44,367 nt of DNA, from positions 1 through 44,367 of the forward strand of contig NZ_JADWOX010000028.1 in NCBI RefSeq assembly GCF_016135805.1, written 5' to 3'. This DNA comes from Caulobacter hibisci (GTDB taxonomy: Bacteria; Pseudomonadota; Alphaproteobacteria; Caulobacterales; Caulobacteraceae). The translations under genes and the position numbers were made by a program. This document shows positions 1 through 10,012 of the stretch, in pieces. The notes below the pieces were generated by a model. It was not told where the DNA came from. It saw only the letters and a list, made by a program, of their open reading frames with translations, and did no database searches. Each line of letters starts with the position of its first letter. Position 1 is the stretch's first letter.

Positions 1-94
1 CCCGCCCCGCCTGTCCCCGGTGTGGCTCGTTTGTCCCGCGTCCCTGCCGGGTCCGCCCCCCGCCGCCCGGGGGCGCGCCGCCCCCCGCCCCCGG

Positions 95-108
95 CCCCCC
101 CCCCCCCC
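95..108. repeat. homopolymeric C tract (14 C)
   Basis: A run of 14 consecutive C lies in the C-rich, low-complexity first 120 bases, just downstream of the stop codon of the beta-oxidation gene. It is intergenic, so length changes would not alter a protein visible here. It may be a slippage-prone tract or a sequencing artefact. Nothing else is recognised in positions 1-123. Confidence 0.6.
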
Positions 109-123
109 GCCGCGCAGCGGCGG

Positions 124-2202
<2,079 letters not shown>

Positions 2203-2229
2203 GCGGTTCCACCCTTTGGTTCGTTTGAA

Positions 2230-2248
2230 CGCTTGTTTGACTCAAGCG
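2230..2248. promoter_or_regulatory. inverted repeat upstream of beta-oxidation gene (possible operator)
   Basis: CGCTTG-N7-CAAGCG is a perfect 6-bp-arm inverted repeat about 28 bases upstream of the fadJ-like start. It overlaps the second copy of a GTTTGA direct repeat spaced 12 bases apart. Position suits a repressor site, for example for an acyl-CoA-responsive TetR-type regulator, but the regulator is inferred only. Confidence 0.35.
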
Positions 2249-2573
2249 AGCACGGCGGCGCGTCAGAGTCCAGAGGGGCGCGGACGGCGCCGCTTTTTCG
2301 GGCGCCGCGGGTTGACGGCGCGGGCGTCGTACTGGACATTCGAAGGGTTCAGTTTCGGTCGAGAGAGCGCCTGCCGGTGCGGACCGACGTGACGCCACGT
2401 CGGCGCGTAAGCCCACGGTCTTCTAGAACAATCGACCAGACTGGGGAGGGAGTTCGCACCAGGATCGGCCGTCCGCCGCCGCTTGCAGGCGTGCGCGACA
2501 TTCCAAGACCGTTTCAGGCGCGGGCGCGACGCGGTGCATACGACGCGTCGAAACTTTGAGGTGAAGCGCACCT

Positions 2574-2633
2574 CGGCGCGGGGGCTTCAAGGCTCCCGCG
2601 CCGCCTTGTGCGGGCTTGACGTGCGGGCTTGAC
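2574..2633 (+). promoter_or_regulatory. leader hairpin plus 13-bp tandem repeat before adenine deaminase
   Basis: CGGCGCGGG (2574-2582) and CCCGCGCCG (2595-2603) form a 9-bp GC stem with a 12-base loop and no T-run. It is followed directly by two head-to-tail copies of GTGCGGGCTTGAC (2608-2620 and 2621-2633). Each copy carries a TTGAC core that resembles a -35 element. The block ends 30 bases before the deaminase start. Confidence 0.4.
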
Positions 2634-2663
2634 CCCGGCACGCCGCGAGCCGATGGAATTGCG

Positions 2664-3683
2664 ATGACCGACACCACGCTCGAAGCCTTCGCCCGCGGCC
2701 TGCCCAAGGCCGAACTGCACATGCACATCGAGGGCAGCCTCGAACCGGAACTGATGTTCGCCCTGGCCGAACGCAACGGGATCGACCTGCCGTACAAGTC
2801 GGTGGAGGAGATCCGCGCCGCCTACGCCTTCTCGAACCTGCAGGACTTCCTGGACATCTACTACCAGGGCGCGGGCGTGCTGATCACGCGGGCCGATTTC
2901 AAGGACCTGGCCGTCGCCTATTTCGAGCGCCTGGCGGCGGACGGCGGCGTGCACGCCGAGATCTTCTTCGACCCGCAGACCCACACCGAGCGCGGGATCG
3001 CCTTCGAGACGGTGATCGACGGCCTGCTGGACGGCATGGCGGAAGCCGAAAGCCGCTGGGGCGTGACCTCGAAGCTGATCCTCTGCTTCCTGCGCCACCT
3101 TCCCGAGGAGAGCGCCTTCGAGACCCTGGAGCTGGCCAAGCCGCATCTCGACAAGATCGCCGGCGTGGGCCTGGACTCCTCGGAGGTCGGCCACCCGCCG
3201 GCCAAGTTCGTCCGGGTGTTCAAGGCCGCCCGCGACCTGGGCCTGAAGATCGTCGCCCACGCGGGTGAAGAGGGGCCGCCGGACTATGTCTGGGAGGCCA
3301 TCGACCTGGTCGGCGTCGACCGCATCGACCACGGCAACCGCGCCCTGGAGGACGAGGCCCTGACGCGGCGCCTGGTCGCCGACGGGACGACCCTGACGGT
3401 CTGCCCGCTGTCGAACCTCAAGCTCTGCGTGGTGCCGGACCTCACGGCGCACCCGATGCGGAAGATGCTGGATCTGGGCCTGAAGGCTACGGTCAATTCC
3501 GACGACCCGGCCTATTTCGGCGGCTACCTGCTCGACAACTATCTGCAGACGGCCAAGGCCGTGGACCTGACGCGCCAGGACCTGGTGGTGCTGGCCAGGA
3601 ACAGCTTCACCGGCTCGTTCCTGGACGAGGCCGAGAAGGCGCGGCGGCTGGCGCAGGTGGATGCGTACGTGGCGGGGAACTGA
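2664..3683 (+). CDS. adenine deaminase, Aah1-type (adenosine/adenine deaminase superfamily)
   Basis: A 339-aa zinc amidohydrolase that deaminates adenine (possibly adenosine) to hypoxanthine in purine salvage. Metal and active-site motifs are all present: HMHIEG near the N-terminus, AHAGEEGP (His and catalytic Glu), DHGN, and NSDDPAYFGGY (Asp). The segments DPQTHTERGI, LRHLPEE, CPLSNLKL and DDPAYFGGYLLD follow the yeast Aah1 pattern more closely than classical Add, so adenine is the likelier substrate. This is an inference from remembered family sequences. The start chosen is the ATG at 2664, giving MTDTTLEAF. An in-frame ATG at 2616 would add 16 low-complexity residues and lies inside the tandem repeat region. 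Monocistronic, ending just before a palindromic repeat. Confidence 0.9.
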   Translation: MTDTTLEAFARGLPKAELHMHIEGSLEPELMFALAERNGIDLPYKSVEEIRAAYAFSNLQDFLDIYYQGAGVLITRADFKDLAVAYFERLAADGGVHAEIFFDPQTHTERGIAFETVIDGLLDGMAEAESRWGVTSKLILCFLRHLPEESAFETLELAKPHLDKIAGVGLDSSEVGHPPAKFVRVFKAARDLGLKIVAHAGEEGPPDYVWEAIDLVGVDRIDHGNRALEDEALTRRLVADGTTLTVCPLSNLKLCVVPDLTAHPMRKMLDLGLKATVNSDDPAYFGGYLLDNYLQTAKAVDLTRQDLVVLARNSFTGSFLDEAEKARRLAQVDAYVAGN

Positions 3684-3697
3684 CAACTAACTTTTAG

Positions 3698-3835
3698 TCC
3701 CGTCATTCCCGCCCTTGTGGCGGGAACCCCTCTGTCAGCCGCAAGGGCGGATGGGGAGGCGTGCCCGGCACGCCGCTGGCGCTTCACTTGCGAGCGGAGC
3801 CAGGGTTTCCCGCCACAAGGGCGGGAATGACGGGA
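3698..3835. repeat. REP-like inverted repeat, family 1
   Basis: The left arm (3698-3729) begins TCCCGTCATTCCCGCCCTTG and returns as its reverse complement at 3803-3835 with one extra T. Arms are 32-33 bp with about 73 bases between. It fills the gap between two convergent genes, so it could form a hairpin at both 3' ends. It resembles the dispersed palindromic repeats of GC-rich proteobacteria. Confidence 0.85.
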
Positions 3836-3860
3836 ATATCGGGTGTAGGGAGGCGGGCTC

Positions 3861-5165
3861 CTACCGCGCCAGCACCTCCACCCCGCCGACCTTGTAGACG
3901 ACCCCGCCCTTCATCACGAAGGCCACCTTGCGCATCAGGCCGATGTCGGCCGTCGGATCGCCGGCGACGGCCACCAGGTCGGCCCAGCTGCCCGGCGCCA
4001 GTCGGCCCGCGGAGGGATCGCCGATCAGGTCGCCGGCGGCGCCGGTGGCGGCGGTCAGGGCCTGGGTGGGGGTCAGGCCGCCCTGGACCAGCAGGTCGAA
4101 CTCCAGGGTGTGGTCGCCTTCGCCCAGGTCGGTGCCGTAGGCGATCTTGACCCCGGCCTTCACGGCCTGGGGGAAGTTCTTCTTTGGGATCAGGTCGTTG
4201 GCCAGTTCCTTCTCGGCCGTGCCGGGCGGCAGCAGCTCGGGATGCTTGGACGCCGTCTCGTAGAAGACGTCGTAGACCGTGAGCGTCGGCACCAGGTAGA
4301 CGCCGCGCTCCTTCATCAGCTTCAGCGCCTCGGGCGTGGCGAACGAGCCGTGCTCGACGGAGTCGATGCCGGCCCTGACCGCCGTCTCGATGGCGGGGGC
4401 GGGATAGATGTGGGCGGCGACCTTGAGGCCCAGGCCGTGGGCGGTGCGGACGGCTTCCTCGATCTCGTCCTGGGCCATGGTCTGGTGACGCGGGTCGTCG
4501 CCGATCGAGGCGATGCCGCCGGACGGCATCAGCTTGATCACCGTGGCCCCGCGGCGCTTGTGCTCGCGCACCTTCAGCCGGGCCTCCAGCGGCGAGTCGA
4601 CGAGGCCGTTGTCCCAGCCGGGGTTGGCCAGGGCCGGGTCGATGCCGCTGCGCATGTCGCCATGGCCGGCGGTGGGACCCAGCGGTTCCAGGGCGATCCA
4701 CAGCCGCGGGCCGGCGATCTTGCCGCCGTCGATGGCGTCGCGGACGGCGGCCGTCTCTGGACCGCCGCCGAGGTCGCGGGCGGCGGTGAAGCCCTGCAGC
4801 AGCATCTGGCGGGCGTAGAGCGCCGCGTCGAAGGCGCGGTCGAGGTCGGAATGGGTGACGCCGTACTCGATGGCGTTGGTCTTGCTGGGCAGGGCCGCGC
4901 CGATGTGGACGTGGGCGTCGATCAGGCCGGGCAGGACGGTCTGGGTCTTGAGGTCGATGATCTCCGCGCCGGCCGGGGCGGTCCAGCCATCCTCGACGGC
5001 GATCACCTTGTCGTCGCGGATGACCACGGTGCTGGGGCCGCGCAGCTTCACGCCGTCGAACAGCTTGCCGGCCTGGACGGCCTTGTCGGCGGCGCAGGCG
5101 AGGCTGGGCGCGGCGAGCAGGGCGGCGCTCGCCAGCAGGAGGGCGCGGATCGTGAACTTGGGCAT
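3861..5165 (-). CDS. secreted amidohydrolase, prolidase/imidazolonepropionase-like
   Basis: A 434-aa metal-dependent hydrolase with a Sec signal peptide (residues 1-25, hydrophobic core ALLLASAALLAAPSLACA), so probably periplasmic. The binuclear-metal set is complete: His85 and His87 in DAHVHIG, Lys211 (candidate carboxylated lysine) in VIKLMPSGG, His252, His272 in VEHGS, and Asp346 in YGTDLGEG. Characterised relatives in this amidohydrolase branch cleave Xaa-Arg/Lys or Xaa-Pro dipeptides, so a dipeptidase role is likely but unproven. The start at 5165 is set by the signal peptide. Longer upstream reading in this frame is only the shadow of the next gene. It lies 95 bases downstream of the TetR-family gene on the same strand, which may control it. 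Confidence 0.9.
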   Translation of the reverse strand: MPKFTIRALLLASAALLAAPSLACAADKAVQAGKLFDGVKLRGPSTVVIRDDKVIAVEDGWTAPAGAEIIDLKTQTVLPGLIDAHVHIGAALPSKTNAIEYGVTHSDLDRAFDAALYARQMLLQGFTAARDLGGGPETAAVRDAIDGGKIAGPRLWIALEPLGPTAGHGDMRSGIDPALANPGWDNGLVDSPLEARLKVREHKRRGATVIKLMPSGGIASIGDDPRHQTMAQDEIEEAVRTAHGLGLKVAAHIYPAPAIETAVRAGIDSVEHGSFATPEALKLMKERGVYLVPTLTVYDVFYETASKHPELLPPGTAEKELANDLIPKKNFPQAVKAGVKIAYGTDLGEGDHTLEFDLLVQGGLTPTQALTAATGAAGDLIGDPSAGRLAPGSWADLVAVAGDPTADIGLMRKVAFVMKGGVVYKVGGVEVLAR

Positions 5166-5260
5166 GGACGCTTCCCCGAGAGAACTGGGTCCGGCTTGGC
5201 GCGCTACGGGCCGTGCGTACAGGATAATTCGCGCGATGGCGGCCGAAACCGCGCCGCCGC

Positions 5261-6496
5261 CTAGCGCGCCATCAGCCCCATCAGCAGCGGCCGGGCGAAG
5301 AGGCGGGCGGCGTCTTCCCGTGTGACCCCCGGGGCCCAGGCCTGCAGCGAGGCGGCGGCGTTGAGCATCGAGTTGATCATGTGGGCGGCAACCAGCGGAT
5401 CGACCGGCCGCACCGAGCCGTCGGCTATGCCGTCGGCGATCATGCCGGCGAAGCGGTTGGAGCCGCGGGCGTAGCCGTCGCTCATCTCGTGGCGGATCTC
5501 GATCGGCAGGGCGCCCATGGACGAGGCGCGCAGCAGCGGGCCGTGGTCCGACAGCTGGTATTCGACCAGGGCCGCCGTGGCCGCCGACACCGCCGTCCAG
5601 CCATCGGCCGGGAGGGAGAGCGCCGAGAGCTGGGCGCGCCGGGTGACGGCGAAGGTGCGCTGGAAGCACTCGACCACCAGGGCGTCCTTGTCCTCGTGGT
5701 GGTGGTAGAACGAGCCCTTGGTGACGTTGAGCGCCGCCGAGATGTCCTCGACCGAGGCCCCGCGATAGCCGCGCTGGTTGATCAGGCGTGTGGCGGCGAC
5801 GAGGAAGGTCTCGCGCCAGTCCTGGCCCTCGTCGGCGACCGGCGTCGGGTCGGGCAGGGCGGGGGGCGTCCAGTCGCGGCCGGCGGCGGCGATGCCGCCC
5901 ACGAGGATGTCGTACATCCGCTCGCGCACCCGCTCGTAGTCGTCCAGGTCGAAGCGGCGCAGCCAGGCGCCGGTCCAGAAGACCTGTTCCAGCAGGAGGT
6001 GGGCGCGGGCGTTGCGCTCGGCCTTGTCGAGATGGGCGAAGGTCTCGCCGTCGAAGAAGCCGCGCACCCGGCGGAAGATGTCGGCGAAGGCGGCCTGCAC
6101 CGAGGCGCGCATCGGCTCCTTCAGCGCCCGGATCTCGGTGAAGCTGGCCAGGGGCGCGGCCTGGCCGGCGCGGACCTGGCGCGAGAGGTCGAGATAGAGG
6201 GTCAGGAACTTGCGGATGCGGCCGGCCGTGTCGGGCTGGGCCGCGGCCTCGTCGATCATGGCGTCCAGCCGTTCCAGCCCGCGGATGAAGCAGGCGGCGG
6301 CCAGGTCGTCCTTCTTGCGGTAGTAGTAGGTGACGCTGGTGGTGATCAGCCCGACCTTGGCGGCGACGTCGGCGAGGGTCATGCCCTTGACGCCCTGGCG
6401 GTTCAGCACCGCCGTCGCGGCCGCCAGAATGGCTTCCTTCTTCTGCGCGTAGCGCGCCGTCGCGGCGGTGACGGTGTGGCCGTCGTCCATCTTCAC
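5261..6496 (-). CDS. tandem TetR-TetR fusion transcriptional regulator
   Basis: A 411-aa protein containing two complete TetR-family repressors in one chain. The first HTH is at about residues 18-65 (LADVAAKVGLITTSVTYYYR), followed by its own ligand/dimer region to about residue 210. A second HTH is at about 226-273 (VEDISAALNVTKGSFYHHHE), followed by another C-terminal region. Usual TetR proteins are about 200 aa, so the length is exactly doubled. The two HTHs differ enough that this is not a recent duplication. A single chain could act as an intramolecular pseudodimer or bind two different operators. A start two codons downstream (6490) is equally possible. It lies upstream of the amidohydrolase on the same strand. 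The ligand is unknown. Confidence 0.88.
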   Translation of the reverse strand: MKMDDGHTVTAATARYAQKKEAILAAATAVLNRQGVKGMTLADVAAKVGLITTSVTYYYRKKDDLAAACFIRGLERLDAMIDEAAAQPDTAGRIRKFLTLYLDLSRQVRAGQAAPLASFTEIRALKEPMRASVQAAFADIFRRVRGFFDGETFAHLDKAERNARAHLLLEQVFWTGAWLRRFDLDDYERVRERMYDILVGGIAAAGRDWTPPALPDPTPVADEGQDWRETFLVAATRLINQRGYRGASVEDISAALNVTKGSFYHHHEDKDALVVECFQRTFAVTRRAQLSALSLPADGWTAVSAATAALVEYQLSDHGPLLRASSMGALPIEIRHEMSDGYARGSNRFAGMIADGIADGSVRPVDPLVAAHMINSMLNAAASLQAWAPGVTREDAARLFARPLLMGLMAR

Positions 6497-6576
6497 GCCC
6501 CCTGCAACGCCGCATGCCGGCGCTGGACTCTCGGGTCCAATCTAGGCCTGGAACGAGGCCGCAGAAAGGCTTTCGT

Positions 6577-8487
6577 TCACGAGGTCTCCAAGGTGCGAGC
6601 GGGAAGCGCCTCGGCGACCGCGCGGACCAGGGCGGCGGGCGACAGCGGCTTGGCCACCGCGCCGTTCATCCCGGCCTCGACATAGGCCGCCTGCTGGTGG
6701 GCCATGGCGTTGGCGGTCATGGCCAGGATCGGCGCGGCGCCGGCCCGGCCGGGCAGCTTGCGGATGGCGCGGGTGGCCTCGACGCCGTCCATCACCGGCA
6801 TCTGGATGTCCATGAAGATCAGGTCGTAGCCGAGGCGGGCGGCGGCGATGCCGGCCTCGCCGTCCTCGGCCGTGGCGACGCGGGCGCCGAGGGCTTCGAG
6901 CATGCGGGTGGCGATCAGGCGATTGACGGCGTTGTCCTCGACCAGCAGCACGTCGAGCCCGGCCAGCAGCGGGGCGTCCGGCTCGGCGGAGGCCGGCGCC
7001 TGGGCCTCGGCCGCCTCGGCCAGGATCTCCAGCCAGAAGGTCGAGCCCTGGCCCGGACGGCTGGAAAAGCCGATGTCGCCGCCCATCATCCGGGCCAGGC
7101 GGCGGGTGATCGACAGGCCCAGGCCCGCGCCGCCGAAGCGGCGGGTGGTCGAGCCGTCGGCCTGGCTGAAGCGCTCGAACAGGTGCTCGGCCGCCTCGGG
7201 GGCGATGCCGACGCCGGTGTCCTCGATCTCGAAGCGCAGGCGCTGGCCGTCCGGACCGTGCGCGATGGAGAGGCGGGCGGTGACGCCGCCCTCCAGGGTG
7301 AATTTCACGGCGTTGCCGATCAGGTTGAACAGCGCCTGGCGCAGGCGGACCGGGTCGGTGGCGACCCAGGCCTGGCCGACGGCGGGGGCCTCGACCCGCA
7401 GGTGCAGGCCCTTCTGCTCGGCCTGGGGCTCCAGCAGGTCGGCGACGCTGCGCAGCAGGGCCGACGGGTCGAGCGCCTCGGGGCTCAGCTCCAGTTTGCC
7501 GGCCTCGATCTTGGAGAAGTCGATGATGTCGTTGAGCAGCTCCGACAGCATGGCCCCGCAGCCCAGGGCCTCGGCCAGCAGGCGGCGGCCGTCGTCGGAC
7601 AGCGGCTCGTGCTTGAGCAGGTGCAGGACGCCCAGCACGCCGTTCATCGGGGTGCGGATCTCGTGGCTCATATTGGCCAGGAACTGGGCCTTGACCGCGG
7701 CGGCCTCCAGCGCCGCGTCGCGGGCGCCCAGCAGCTCGGTGACGTCCTGGCTGATGCCGATGACGTCGTGCAGCTCGCCGGCGGCGGCGCGCACGCCGCG
7801 CCAGTCGGTGCGGATCCAGATCCACTGGCCGGTGGCCGCGTCGATGTTGCGATAGACGACCTGGACGTGCTCGCCGGTCTCCTGGGTGCGCCGGAAGGCG
7901 TCGGTCATGGCCTGGCGGTCGTCGGGATGGATGGCGGCGACCATCTCGATGCCCGACACCTGGCGCACGCCGCCCATCGGCCGGGCCTGGGTCGTGATGT
8001 CCTGCTCGAAGGTGTAGAGGCCCGTGCGGGTCTCGAAGCGCCAGACATAGACGCCGGCCGCGGTGCGCAGCGACTCGTTGGCCCGCTCGGCCTGCTGGCG
8101 GCGCTGGCGGCGCAGGCGCTCCTCGGTGATGTCCTGGTAGGCGACGAGGATCGTCTGGTCGGTCAGGACCTTGGACCGCGCCCGCACCCACAGCCAGCCG
8201 CCGCCCTTGCGGGCCAGGCGGTGCTCGGACTCGACCTGGCCCTCGGCCCGCAGGGTCTGGCCGGTGGTCTTCAGCACCTCGGTGTCGTGCAGGTGCAGGA
8301 AGTCCATAACGTGGCGGCCCAGGGTCTCCTCCTCGGGCCAGCCGAGCATGCGGGTCCAGGCGGGATTGACGCGGACGATGGCGCGGTCGCGCAGCACGGC
8401 GAAGATGTCGAGGCCGTTCTCGAAAAACCAGTCGGCCGCGGCCCTGGCGATGCTTGGACCGGTCTCTGCGTCCGGGCCCTTGCTCAT
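6577..8487 (-). CDS. PAS-containing hybrid histidine kinase
   Basis: A 636-aa cytoplasmic hybrid sensor kinase. There are two N-terminal PAS/PAC domains (about 15-125 and 140-255), with no transmembrane segment. The HisKA domain has phospho-acceptor His275 in NMSHEIRTPMNG. The HATPase domain has its N-box at 389-397 (Asn392), DTGVGIA at 423-429 and GGAGLGLS. A C-terminal receiver has Asp560 in FMDIQMPVMDG and Lys613. The receiver implies a phosphorelay through a separate histidine phosphotransferase that is not in the window. No flavin or haem signature is obvious in the PAS domains, so the signal is unknown. It is divergently transcribed from the serine hydrolase at 8616. Confidence 0.95.
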   Translation of the reverse strand: MSKGPDAETGPSIARAAADWFFENGLDIFAVLRDRAIVRVNPAWTRMLGWPEEETLGRHVMDFLHLHDTEVLKTTGQTLRAEGQVESEHRLARKGGGWLWVRARSKVLTDQTILVAYQDITEERLRRQRRQQAERANESLRTAAGVYVWRFETRTGLYTFEQDITTQARPMGGVRQVSGIEMVAAIHPDDRQAMTDAFRRTQETGEHVQVVYRNIDAATGQWIWIRTDWRGVRAAAGELHDVIGISQDVTELLGARDAALEAAAVKAQFLANMSHEIRTPMNGVLGVLHLLKHEPLSDDGRRLLAEALGCGAMLSELLNDIIDFSKIEAGKLELSPEALDPSALLRSVADLLEPQAEQKGLHLRVEAPAVGQAWVATDPVRLRQALFNLIGNAVKFTLEGGVTARLSIAHGPDGQRLRFEIEDTGVGIAPEAAEHLFERFSQADGSTTRRFGGAGLGLSITRRLARMMGGDIGFSSRPGQGSTFWLEILAEAAEAQAPASAEPDAPLLAGLDVLLVEDNAVNRLIATRMLEALGARVATAEDGEAGIAAARLGYDLIFMDIQMPVMDGVEATRAIRKLPGRAGAAPILAMTANAMAHQQAAYVEAGMNGAVAKPLSPAALVRAVAEALPARTLETS

Positions 8488-8615
8488 CGCGCTCCCCTCG
8501 TCTTCAATCGACCAACGCCGGATACGGCAAAGGTTGCGTTGCCCTTACCGCCTATTCGATCCGCGACAAGAAAGCGACCGCGACGCAAGGTCGCGCCAAT
8601 GTGGGGAAAACGCCA

Positions 8616-9842
8616 GTGAGTACGCCTGAATCCGTCGGCCTTTCGTCGGGGCGCCTCAAACGCATCGACGCCTTCCTGCAGGACAAGTACGTCGGCCCGG
8701 GCCTGCTGCCGGGCGTGCAGCTGCAGGTCTGGCGGCGCGGGCAGCTGGCCCACGAGACCGTGCTGGGCCTGGCCGACCGCGAGCGCAATGCGCCGCTGAA
8801 GGCCGACAGCCTCTACCGCATCTATTCGATGACCAAGCCGATCACCTCGATCGCCTTCATGATGCTGGTCGAGGAGGGCCGCGTCGCCCTTGAGGACCCG
8901 GTGCACCGGTTCATCCCTGCGTTCAAGGACCTGGGCGTGTTCGCGGCCGGCAGCCTGGGCATGTTCCAGACCAAGCCGACGACCGAGCCGATGCGGATGA
9001 TCGACCTGCTGCGCCACACGGCCGGCTTCACCTACGGCTTCCAGCAGCGGGGCAATATCGACGCGGCCTATCGCAAGCTGCATCTGGACGACCTGCCGGG
9101 CCCGCGCGACCTGGACGGCTTCATCGCCGAGCTGGCCAAGCTGCCCCTGGAGTTCAGCCCCGGCGAGGCCTGGAACTATTCGGTCTGCACCGACGTGCTC
9201 GGCTATCTGGTGCAGGTGATCTCCGGCCAGCCGTTCGACGTCTTCCTCAAGGAGCGGATCCTCACGCCGCTGAAGATGGCCGACACCGGCTTCTTCGTGC
9301 CCGAGGCCGACCATGGGCGGCTGGCCGCCTGCTACAGCCTCGATCCGAAGGGCCGGGTGGTGCTGCAGGACGATCCGGCCGCCAGCCCGTTCCTCAAGGA
9401 CCCGCTGTTCAAGTCGGGCGGCGGGGGGCTCGTTTCCACCGCCTCGGACTACATGCGCTTCTGCCGGATGATCCTGAACGGCGGCCAGCTGGACGGCGCC
9501 CGCATCGTCAGCCCCAAGACCCTGAAGGCGATGATGCTCAATCACCTGCCGGGCGGGAAGGAGCTTACCGAGCTGTCGCGTTCGCTGTTCAGCGAGAGCG
9601 TGTTCGAGGGCCTGGGCTTCGGCCTCGGCTTCGCCGTCTCGATCGACCTGGCCCGCACCCGCACGATCGGCAGCGAGGGCGAGGCCTATTGGGGCGGCAT
9701 GGCCTCGACCGCCTTCTGGGTGGATCCGCTGGAGGACCTGGCGGTGGTGTTCATGACCCAGCTGATGCCGTCCAGCGTCTATCCCATCCGGCGGGAGTTG
9801 CGGACGCTGGTCTACGCGGCGTTCGAGGAGGCGGCCGCCTAA
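8616..9842 (+). CDS. serine hydrolase of the beta-lactamase/penicillin-binding-protein fold (esterase EstB-like)
   Basis: A 408-aa protein with the SxxK nucleophile motif SMTK (Ser71, Lys74) and a conserved tyrosine in GEAWNYSVCTDVLGYL. No canonical KTG box is seen. This is typical of class C-like esterases or transesterases rather than true beta-lactamases. There is no clear signal peptide, so it is probably cytoplasmic. The start is taken as GTG at 8616 (peptide begins MSTPESVGLSS), preceded by GGGGAAAA. A GTG at 8601 is an alternative, while the ATG at 8454 would run through the promoter region and into the divergent kinase gene. Substrate unknown. Confidence 0.88.
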   Translation: MSTPESVGLSSGRLKRIDAFLQDKYVGPGLLPGVQLQVWRRGQLAHETVLGLADRERNAPLKADSLYRIYSMTKPITSIAFMMLVEEGRVALEDPVHRFIPAFKDLGVFAAGSLGMFQTKPTTEPMRMIDLLRHTAGFTYGFQQRGNIDAAYRKLHLDDLPGPRDLDGFIAELAKLPLEFSPGEAWNYSVCTDVLGYLVQVISGQPFDVFLKERILTPLKMADTGFFVPEADHGRLAACYSLDPKGRVVLQDDPAASPFLKDPLFKSGGGGLVSTASDYMRFCRMILNGGQLDGARIVSPKTLKAMMLNHLPGGKELTELSRSLFSESVFEGLGFGLGFAVSIDLARTRTIGSEGEAYWGGMASTAFWVDPLEDLAVVFMTQLMPSSVYPIRRELRTLVYAAFEEAAA

Positions 9843-9847
9843 GACGT

Positions 9848-10010
9848 CCTTCTCCCCTTGCGGGAGAAGGTGGCGCCGACAGGCGACGGATGAGGGGTCT
9901 CTCAGACCCTTCAGCCGCCGCATCCAGTCGTTCCGCCTGTCGCAATGGACAGGATTATCGACCCCTCATCCGTCAGCTTCGCTGACACCTTCTCCCGCAA
10001 GGGGAGAAGG
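9848..10010. repeat. REP-like inverted pair, family 2 (first copy)
   Basis: The hairpin at 9848-9870 (CCTTCTCCCCTTGCGGGAGA start) runs on into GGATGAGGGGTC. The same module returns inverted at 9960-10010 (ACCCCTCATCC then CCTTCTCCCGCAAGGGGAGA). It lies between convergent genes. A related pair occurs at 11235-11400, so these elements bracket the pirin and small-protein genes. Confidence 0.85.
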
Positions 10011-10012
10011 AT

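Larger units (their letters stand above)
2203..2663. other. intergenic region between divergent beta-oxidation and deaminase genes
   Basis: This 461-base divergent gap should hold both promoters. It contains a short inverted repeat near the beta-oxidation gene (2230-2248), and a strong hairpin followed by a 13-bp tandem duplication just before the deaminase (2574-2633), both listed separately. Open frames across it have no family resemblance and look like frame shadows. No RNA gene is recognised. Confidence 0.6.

Noticed and set aside
5166..6515. N-terminal extension of the amidohydrolase over the TetR gene
   Set aside because: The extension is the out-of-frame translation of the TetR-TetR gene. 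A signal peptide marks the true start at 5165.
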